Shown one piece after another: positions 55,860 to 64,000 of a stretch of 64,000 nucleotides of DNA. Source of the DNA: Cristatella mucedo. Its lineage: Eukaryota; Bryozoa; Phylactolaemata; Cristatellidae. The notes beneath the pieces are model-generated. The model was given only the letters and a program-made list of their open reading frames with translations. It did not search any database and was not told where the DNA came from. The DNA lies in contig WPIO01000215.1 of the NCBI GenBank assembly GCA_009760855.2, positions 124,001 through 188,000 of the forward strand, in the 5' to 3' direction. A program made the translations under genes and the position numbers. Within the stretch, counting starts at the first letter, position 1, and each line of letters starts with the position of its first letter.

Positions 55860-57879
55860 GGGTGCTGACGCCTGAAGTTAGCTCTTCTGCGAGGCCTTTC
55901 TCTTACCGGATTGTGTGAGCACTGAGTCCCGCCGTCAACAACCTGCTACTATGCTCCCTGGGATTCTAGAAGCTCATTTCGCTGGCAAAACACCCGAGGG
56001 AATCCGAAGCTAATGAGCAGTTCCGGGACACTGGTGATGCAAGTGCCGAGGTGGAGAATATTTAGTGACTGTTAGCTGTTAGAGTGGCCAGTGAGAAGGA
56101 GAATTGGGTGTCCCTTCTGAGACCAATCTGAGCTAACAGCATCGATTGTCAGCCAACAGCCGCCTCCTCCAGCCACCTCTTCCAGCTGCCTCTCCCCTCC
56201 CCCAGCCTCCTACAGCACTAGGACCCGAAACTCGTGTGCTAGGTTGTGTGGTTCCTTGGTGACTAGGGGGACCGGAAATAGGATGCTATTTGAAGCCTTG
56301 AAGCCTCATCAGGGCAGCTTGTTTTCTGCTGCTGCTGCTGCTGGCATAGCATGGCCTCATTTGCTCAGCCTCGGCTCTGACAAAAGCCACACTCGGCCGA
56401 CCTTCGGCAGAACATGCAGTGCATGGGGGGAGGGTGAACCACTGGCAAGTGTGCACTGCAAGAAAGTGGATCTGCAGGAGTCATTGCTTGAATGGCTGCA
56501 GCAGAGCTGTCCATGGCCAACCAAGGCTGACTGCTGGACACGAACTTTACCCGGGTTCGGACACAGACGACGATCATGTCCGGCACGTCAAAAGGGGACG
56601 CCAATGCACGGTGAGGGTAAGTAGACCCAGCATTGGCAGACCTCTGCTGTACAGTTCTGGACCGGTGAGCTGACAAAAGGCAAAGGGGGGGGGGTCGCTA
56701 TGAGTAGAGCAAAGAGGTGGTTACGTACAGGCAAAGCTTGAATTCAAGTAACTCACACACTTAATTGCCCATGCACACAGTAGATCTCACTGAATCCATC
56801 GACAGACACGCTCGGCACCTAAAAGCAGTGGCTTCAGCAACTACTGCAGCTAAGCGCCGCCGAAGGCAGGGAGGCAGAAAACAAAAGTCTGGGTAAAGAG
56901 ACAGCAGCGCTAGGCAGTGGCATGCAGCTTTTGTAGTTAGATGACTGTGCGAAATCACGAAGTAAAAGCCAGAGACAATGGAGAGACATCGCCCGCATCC
57001 CTCAGCTGACAGACACACAGGGCTCGCTTGCCATGCTGACCAGCAAACAGCAGCCCTATTGAGAGCAGAGAATTACCCGGCGGCTGGCAGCTGGTGGGCA
57101 GCAGCTAGATCAGCAGCAAGCAGTGACAGCTAGTAGCAGCTAGCAGCAGCAGCTGCTGCAAGCAGAAGCATCGACAAACAGTGGTAGAGAGGGGCAGCAG
57201 ACCACCATAGCTGATAGCAGGGGCTGCTGATGCTGGCTGCTGACCGAACTCCGTGAGAGCTTAACATTGGGCGATCGGTGTTCAATTAGGTTTTTCGGCC
57301 ACCACCCGGCACCCGGTCGGCTGGTCATAGCTGACATGTAGAGAGAGCCAGGCTGGCATCAGGCTAGGATTACAGTTCAAGCACTGAGGCATTGTTTATC
57401 ATGTGTCATGTTTTTCCACCTGCCCTCCTACATTGTTGCCACATCTACTTGGGCCCACTCGTGTAATGGCAGAGACACTGCAGCACTCATTGGCTGATCC
57501 AAGCTAGCCTACCCTGCCTCTCACAGCCACCCATGGCTACTTCGCCCCATACAGATGGCAACCCAACGTCTAACACCCTGCAAGGGGGAGTTGAGGGTAT
57601 TAGCCGGTGCAGGCCTGGGCCTCTCTCCCAGCCGGAGGCACTCTGCCTTTTACTGGCTTAGCTGTCAACTGATGCAGCAGTCAGCAGCTGCTTATCGTCT
57701 GAGTGAGAAGCCGGTGCTCTCCTGCCCTGTGTGCCATCAAGTAATCAATTAGAGCAGCAGCAAAGGCAGCTGCTCAGATCTGCTGCAGCTGCACTGAACC
57801 GAGGTTCACCGGCACACCTACAGTGCTACTGGCAGCAAGAGTTGCCAGGAAGTCACTATACACAGACCTAGAGAGAACT

Positions 57880-57880
<1 letters not shown>
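55860..57880. other. No gene established; weak plus-strand exon candidate near 56.5 kb
   Basis: Around 56480-56616, plus-strand frames read GHELYPGSDTDDDHVRHVK RGRQCTVR up to gagg|gtaagt, or ESLLEWLQQSCPWPTKADCW in another frame. Two donor-like sites lie seven bases apart (acg|gtgagg and agg|gtaagt). The acceptor is unclear, so I do not call an exon. The remainder has cagc-type short repeats only. Confidence 0.25.
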
Positions 57881-57882
<2 letters not shown>

Positions 57883-57923
<41 letters not shown>

Positions 57924-57926
57924 GGC
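57883..57926. repeat. (GA)n microsatellite
   Basis: About 40 bp of GA. Confidence 0.9.
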
Positions 57927-58708
57927 ATGTGGTCGACAAGAGTGTTGCAGCTAACACGTAATGGCATACAGAGCACGGGGAGTATATCAGTGTAACTATA
58001 AGGATAGTAATAAAACCTATATATTGTGAATACAATCTCTGAATGTGCTTAATGTATGTGCCTAGGTCTCCAACACGATTCAAATATGATCTGCTAGCTG
58101 GTGCTGACTAATAGTAATAGTAATAGTAATAATAATAATAAGCTTCAAAATTTGCATGCACTAATACAAATGAAAAAGAATTCATGGTTAAAATTGAATT
58201 TAAATCTGAATTTAAAATGATAATTTTTCTATTATGGTTAAATTTGAATTCCAATATAATTAGAAAGGACGAGTTTTATTGCCACAAACGTTGCAAACTT
58301 GTGCTTCTTCGATACATCAAGCAGTAGATTGCTCCAGCTTGAAGTGCATAAAAACTGAAGGTGCCATCTCCAAATGATGTGACAAAATGTGTAGTTACAG
58401 CTGAACGACCGTAGTCATGAAAGCTGTTTGTGCACGAGGGTAGGCCCGAGCAGTAGGCTATTCCGAAAGTTGAGTAGGAGGAGCAAGAGGATAGCATCGA
58501 GCAAATGTCGGCCGGAGGCTGCCCTTTTGGTCATGACACGACAAAGCTCCGATGGCAAGCCTACACAGGTCAGTGAGAAGTGACCTAGCATGGCTACCAA
58601 TACTATACAAGGCACAGTTGGGACGACCAGCATGGGGAGATTAGCTGCAATGTGATTTATAGGCAGTGACTAACGTTGTAATGGTGCACTCATCTGAACG
58701 AAGATACA

Positions 58709-58990
58709 TCGACGGATGCATGGACGGATGCATGGACGGATGCATGGACGGATGCATGGACGGATGCATGGACGAATGCATGGATGGATGCAAGGACGGA
58801 TGCATGGATGGATGCATGGATGGATGCATGGACGGACGCATGGACGGACGCAAGGACGAATGCATGGACGGATGCATGGACGGATGCATGGACGGATGCA
58901 TGGATGGATGCAAGGACGAATGCATGAACGGATGCATGAACGGATGCATGGACGGATGCATGAACGGATGCATGGACGGATGCATGGACT
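58709..58990. repeat. 12-bp minisatellite (atggacggatgc)n
   Basis: About 23 tandem copies of a 12-bp unit, with recurrent variants atggatggatgc, aaggacgaatgc and atgaacggatgc. Because 12 is divisible by 3, every frame of both strands stays open (MDGC, HGRM and MHPS repeats), so the open frames do not indicate a protein. Confidence 0.95.
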
Positions 58991-60879
58991 AAGTTCGCCT
59001 GGCGTTACACAACCGAAAGCAGGTGACTTCCTGACTGCTGAGCTGGCAGAGTGGCACCACGCAAAAGGCTAGCTCGCTCGCTGCCTGCCAATGGCAAATA
59101 TCAGCAGCGCATGCAAGCTAGGACGAATCCGAGCGAGCCAGGTTCCCGGGCACCTGGGAGCCCTCGAAGAGGCCTCTCTCTCCCGAATTTCTGCTGGCGC
59201 CATCATGCCCTTATGATGATGAAAACAGCAGATTTCTAACGCATCAACATCACCGACTTTGACTAGACCACTGCCATTGGCAAACGCCTTATGCAAGTCT
59301 CCTGGTCCATAACGAAGCAATCCAAATTGAGATGAAGACGACTCAAAGACCCAGTTGGCAATAGGTGCCAAGAATTAGCTGCTGAGCTGCATGCATAGAA
59401 CAACAACGTGACCGCAGACCGAACTCAGAGGCATTGCCACTGGAGGGTGCAGCAAGGCTTCATGGAGAAGCCTCAAGCACCCTTTTTAGCAGTAGTCGAG
59501 GTGACAAGCTGATGCAGAATTATCAAATACAGCTGAAGAAATTAAAGAAACTACTTTGGCAAGGCTGCAACAGCAAGCACTTCGGGGGACTGATGCACAT
59601 AAGGCTCAACAGGTCAGCACGCGGAGTTGATCACAAGCGAATGACATGCAGATAGTGCTCGCAGGCTGATACTAGACTATGGCTTTGTCTGCCAACCTTG
59701 ACCACTCATCCATAGCTAGTCCGACATGACGTTAGGCACAGCCACGGCTCACTCGGCATAAAAGGCTAATGCCAGCATGGCACTGAGCTACAATCTATTA
59801 AGCAAACAGTAACTGCTTGCCGACCAGTCTCTTGAAAGAAGCTGAACAAGCTACTTCAGGCTCTAATTACCCATACAGTAAGACCACGGTGGTCTTTAGA
59901 CTGGTTGGGCACGATGCAAGTTTTACCGGGTTCCTTTAGACACTGCATGATGCCAAAATTCAACTGTACCACAACTGTCGCATTCTCTCTTTTTTTATAG
60001 CAGTCACATGCTATCAAGCCCTGGTCACAGACTTGACGATGTGGTTCTGCCTTTGATGGTTCGAGTCATCAGGGCTTGTAGCTAGCAAGTGCTATGTCAC
60101 TATGTCTGGCCCGATTGAGCAGAGATTGGCATGAGCAGAGCCTCCCTGACCTTGATGGTAGAGATGGCCCTGGCAACATGGGAGAATCCTCCTCTTTTAA
60201 CACTCGGGACAGAGCATGCCGTGCCTGTTGCATGGCCATTAAAATCGCTCCAGTACATCGTTGCACAGACAAAGACAGCCTTCGAGTTAATGGATGGATA
60301 ACTTGTTCAATGCCACGTGACTTTTACAGCACAGACTGGTGGTGCACTGTTTGGTGGTTCTACTTTTCGACATAATTCTACACAGCATAGTGTCACAAAA
60401 GTATGTCCCATCTAGGCTGGTGTCGATGTTGGACCAGTGGCAAGCTGCTGAAATAGTCATGGATGTGGTTTTTATGATTTCTAGGCGACATCGCCATGCA
60501 TTCCAGTTGCGGTCTGGGCCATCTGAGGACCCACAGACTCGGCGATTCATTTGCCAGCCAACGACATGACCTACAGCTGCTAAGGCTAAATGCAAAAAGT
60601 AAAAACTGTGGTACTTTTTGGCCTCGATGGGAAATAGCTACACCTCTAGCCATCCGGTGTACATTGATGGTCCTTCAAATCAATGCTTACTACGAATCGG
60701 TACCGGTAACTTTCCTTGACCTTACCATTACAGATGCCGGTTTGCTAATCAAGTTACAAGCATGAAATTACCACTTTCCTGCCCTTAGCGGCACCTTTTG
60801 GTCACAGGCAAAGGCTGAAGCCACAGCAGAAAGTCCCAACCGGATGAGGTGGGTAGGGTTAAGGGTAGGTGCACGGTAC
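58991..60879. other. No gene established
   Basis: Two minus-strand stretches look somewhat coding-like (60240-60140: ILMAMQQARHALSRVLKEED; 59330-59180: VFESSSSQFGLLRYGPGDLH) but lack a supported pair of splice sites. A tRNA-like B box (gatggttcgagtcatc) lies at 60055-60070. Confidence 0.3.
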
Positions 60880-60952
60880 CTTTCTGAGGTCAGCTGCAAG
60901 CTCCGGTAGGTAGCCGAAGTGTACCGTGGATCGGCCGCGGCTGCTGGCAAGG
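60880..60952 (-). CDS. Candidate small exon, phase-compatible with the first NAV exon
   Basis: The acceptor gctgtggcaacag precedes 60952 and the donor gaaag|gtaccg follows 60880. The 73 bp read LPAAAADPRYTSATYRSL then QLTSE, with two bases on each side. The final two bases (ag) plus the first base of the 35337 exon (a) give Arg. The phase fit could be chance (one in three), the donor is moderate and the distance is 25 kb, so this is only a candidate. Confidence 0.28.
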
Positions 60953-61544
60953 CTGTTGCCACAGCAGGTCAGAGCACGTGTGCAGCAGCAGCAGCAGCCG
61001 GCTCCTCTGGCCAGCTGGCTTGCTCTGAGCTGCCCAATAACTGGACGCCGGCTGTCTGCTAAGCAAACCCTCCAGGCATTCGCTTCTGATTGGCCGGCTA
61101 GATGAGCTGGTATTCCCTGGAGAGGGTGTCACCGCCCACCCATGCCAGACACTGGCCAGGCTGCAGCCAAAATAGTCTGCTGCAGCCTGCGGCTCAGTCC
61201 CTTGGTTGCCAGAGTAGCACCGGAGCTGCTCCTGCTCCTTTCCCCATTATTCTGGCCTAGAAGGCCTGGGATGATGCTGAGTGAAGCCAGAGATTCCGAA
61301 TGTCGGAGGTGCTGAGCTTCTGAGATGCTCTAAGGAAAATGCATTCCCATCCTTGAAGCCCAGCATCTCTCACGGGGGCCTGCACTTCTCAGATTTAGTA
61401 AGACAGGCATCAAACAACCACTGGCTGAGTTGATACCTAACCCGAGAATGGCCCCGTCCCACAGATTACTCAACTAGCCTCAGTTTCCTTTCGAGCTATT
61501 CGTACGGACATGCTGAAATAATAATAGAAAGTTCCATCTGAATT

Positions 61545-61585
61545 GAAGTGCAGAAGGATCAATATTGAAGTGCAGAAGGATCAAC
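61545..61585. repeat. 22-bp tandem duplication
   Basis: The unit attgaagtgcagaaggatcaa occurs twice in direct succession. Confidence 0.85.
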
Positions 61586-61831
61586 AGCTAAACTTTTAAA
61601 TAACGATAGCCTCTGAGGAGGCAAGTCAAGCATTGGCCAGCTGCTCCTGCTACATGAGACTAAGGAGCTGAGCTGACTGAGCTTCGTCATACAACAGTCC
61701 AACAGCAGGCGATCACTCAGAATAGCTTCACATCTTTTGAGTCATTGGATAACCTCGAATCATGGACAACTTTTTCTGGCATAGTGTGACCTGGATACAG
61801 AGAAAAGCTGACGGCCTATCAGAACACTGCT

Positions 61832-61920
61832 CTATAATAATAATAATAATAATAATAATAATGTACTTGATAAAGCGCCCTCAGAGAACTTAATCTCTTT
61901 CTAGGCGCTTTACATTTAAC
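61832..61920 (-). mobile_element. Solo LINE A tail
   Basis: Only (ATT)n and the consensus hairpin (ccctcagagaacttaatctctttctaggcgct), ending at tttacattta. It is a clean example of extreme 5' truncation. Confidence 0.8.
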
Positions 61921-62515
61921 GTGGGCTTCGGCACTGAGCAGTAAAACTTGGCACCCTTTCGTCAGCTTATGCAGCAAACATTGGTTAACCCACGAGAGCT
62001 GTTAACTAGAAAATACTAATTAGTTCTACAGCTTCCAGTCCTGCAATATGCAATAGAGTTGAGGTCGATTAGAGAGCACAGTCTGCAAGCTTATCTCTTT
62101 GTTTACAAAAAATTTGCCAGATTGACCATATAGGTGCTGGCAGTATCTTTGTGAACAAGAAAGAATTCCTCTAGCAGGTGGGCAGCCAAACCATCCCCGA
62201 TGTGTGGTACTGGCCATTAAGCGATCGTAGTTTACATAAAAAGCTACTACTTTGACATTTGTTGCGTCCTGGGGATGCAGTTCAATGGGGACCTCTGGTC
62301 AATGTGGCCGAGCTGTGACTGAACATATTTACTTCGTGCACAGGCTTGAAAGATCGTCTGCATGGCATAAATTGCCAATGCTAATGCAGCTGCCAAGCTG
62401 CCAGTGTGACCCTGACTGGGCAGCATAAAGAGCAAACAAAGCTGTGAGTGGAAGGGAGGCCAGCAAAGGTCGACTGTCCTGCAAAAAGCCTCGGCTAAGT
62501 GGAGAAATTAAGGAA

Positions 62516-62535
62516 AAAGAGAGAGAGAGAGAGAA
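62516..62535. repeat. Short (GA)n
   Basis: A GA run just before the compound (TG)n(TC)n. Confidence 0.8.
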
Positions 62536-62574
62536 ACAGATTGAGGTGGGAGGCCATCTCTCTGTCTATCTATC

Positions 62575-62715
<141 letters not shown>

Positions 62716-63029
62716 ATCTCTCTGTCTGTCGCTTTTGCATACTAATAGTAATACTAATAGTGATAATAATGAAAAAACAACGATAACATTAGCATGCAAC
62801 CTAAATAGGCACATGCAAGACATGCACTGAGCTCAATCACGAGTCCAATCGTGGTAGTTATCAGGTAACTCAGCCCAATCATGAGTCACCATGGTAACTA
62901 CCGAAGCTAGCTAGATGAAAAGCAGCCCACCTGCTGGCTTTTATGGTTGCTACGAATATTTCGCACAGAAACAGCTGCTGGTCTAGCATCTGGCCAAAAA
63001 CCGTTCATCGATCATACAAAAACACAATC

Positions 63030-63145
63030 TATTTGCATAGCTCTTTAAGAGAACTCATGTTGCATACTATAACCTGAATCTCTATTCGTGTGCTCCACAT
63101 ATGACCGGGGGAGGGGGGCTCGAGCCCACGACCTTGGCCATCAAA
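63030..63145 (-). mobile_element. SINE1, head truncated
   Basis: The minus strand has B-box-like gtgggctcgagcccccct, cacatggtgcacacg-like spacer, the hairpin with an insertion, and tail gctatgcaaatagatt. Confidence 0.55.
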
Positions 63146-63489
63146 TACATTTGCGTTTACCTTGGTCCTACTGACATTCAATGGTTGGATTGGCGCGTTT
63201 GGTAAAGCAGAAATATAAGACAAGCTGTAAGTCTGAGGCAGGTCAAACAAGGTCTTGCATAAACACCAATGAAGTGAATTTGAGTAGCACATTATTGAAA
63301 GCATTGATGTCTGAACTTGATTTTTTTAATTGAAACCATGGAGTGGTTCCGGTCTTGTTACAATTGTGAATTTCTACAGCAGTTAGCTTTTACTTTCATA
63401 CCTAATGTGAAAGCTTGGTGTGGAGTCACAAGTATTGGCAGGAACGTGATGTATATCCTAAGATACAATGATAAATGGCAAAATGCAGA

Positions 63490-63600
63490 CCCTAGGTCTT
63501 AGCCCGATGGGAAGGTGCTCGTACTTTGCAACTCAGGTCGTGGGTTCCCATAAGGTTCAACTTGATTCCTGTGTAAAAATAGGTTGAATAAACAAACAAT
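63490..63600 (+). mobile_element. tRNA-like element
   Basis: It has A-box-like ttagcccgatgggaaggtgc and a B-box-like gtcgtgggttcccataagg with a mismatch. The tail is A/T-rich (gaataaacaaacaattcc). Confidence 0.4.
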
Positions 63601-63654
63601 TCCAATCTATTTTGATGCGGAAATCAATGCAGCAGTATGCGAATTAAAGTTAGT

Positions 63655-63835
63655 CAAAGTATAGTACTGCCCCCGGGTCGTAGCCAGGCAAGCAATGCTC
63701 GCTCTTCATGACAGAGGTCCTGGGTTCGAGCCCTGTGGCCACGCGGGCATGCTAAACTGACCACTCTATGCGATTGCTGCTAAAGCTTTTCTGCAACCAT
63801 TCAAATGAGGCTTTTAAATCGGCCGACCTTAACGT
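63655..63835 (+). mobile_element. SINE3, tRNA-derived
   Basis: The head is ccgggtcgtagccaggcaag with an A-box-like tagccaggcaagc, then B-box-like ctgggttcgagccctg (63720-63735), a body, and the tail caaatgaggcttttaaatcggc, matching the ends of SINE2 and of the copy at 645-800. Confidence 0.65.
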
Positions 63836-64000
63836 TTAGTGTAATCTAAAGGATTAAACCATGTCTACACAGGATAATTGCTATCGCTGAAGACGTCCTA
63901 TTGTCTCAGAGGTAAGCATTCAGACTTGAAGCTTGGGCCATCCTAGTGGCAAAGAGCCCACGTAACAAGGGTGAATCCTAGGTCTCAGTTATGCATCCTG

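Noticed and set aside
58641-58992. MDGC and MHPS repeat proteins
   Set aside because: The 12-bp minisatellite is open in every frame on both strands, so open frames are expected without coding function.
63690-63750. tRNA gene
   Set aside because: Good B box, but the ends do not pair as an acceptor stem and the copy continues into a SINE tail found elsewhere.

Overview
The window reads as a piece of a large, repeat-rich animal (bilaterian) genome. Protein-coding sequence is split into small exons with GT..AG borders and matching phases. Between them lie 5'-truncated non-LTR retrotransposons, tRNA-derived SINEs and unusually many long microsatellites. No bacterial-type operon, CRISPR array or rRNA is visible. 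The species cannot be named from the sequence; a lophotrochozoan or flatworm-like invertebrate is only a guess.

The main gene lies on the minus strand. A chain of nine exons (35337 down to 7588, about 1,044 codons) joins without any phase conflict and encodes the central part of a Navigator protein (NAV1/2/3, sickie, UNC-53), a microtubule plus-end tracking protein of neurite outgrowth. The diagnostic part is the pair of exons at 9538-9366 and 7762-7588, which read AGYLSD...DDFSGYLSEGG...IYARKM, the conserved Navigator block. Upstream exons encode Ser/Ala/Gly/Gln-rich linker with four SxIP-type EB1-binding motifs. The N-terminal CH domain and the C-terminal coiled coil and AAA module are not seen and probably lie outside the window or in exons I could not recognise. 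An exon at 2546-2443 with a strong start context ends in the same phase as the last NAV exon and may be an alternative first exon. A 73-bp candidate exon at 60952-60880 has the right phase to precede the first NAV exon.

The rest is mostly mobile DNA. LINE A (L2/CR1-like) ends in a conserved hairpin followed by (ATT)n. LINE B (L2/CR1-like, with YADD) ends in an ACATTAC-type tail. SINE1 has a tRNA-like head and carries the LINE A 3' hairpin, so it is probably mobilised by LINE A. SINE2 and SINE3 have other tRNA-like heads and share a different 3' tail. Notable structures are a near-palindrome of about 970 bp built from LINE A (4692-5660), a unit present twice (21701-23405 and 36621-37905) that looks like a LINE B 3' transduction, a SINE2 insertion with an 11-bp target duplication at 38.2-38.4 kb, a degenerate hAT transposase end near 50.3 kb, and a (CA)n tract of more than 500 bp at 31.8-32.3 kb. 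The right half (39-64 kb) holds only a few weak exon candidates, one of them on the plus strand at 52940-53108.
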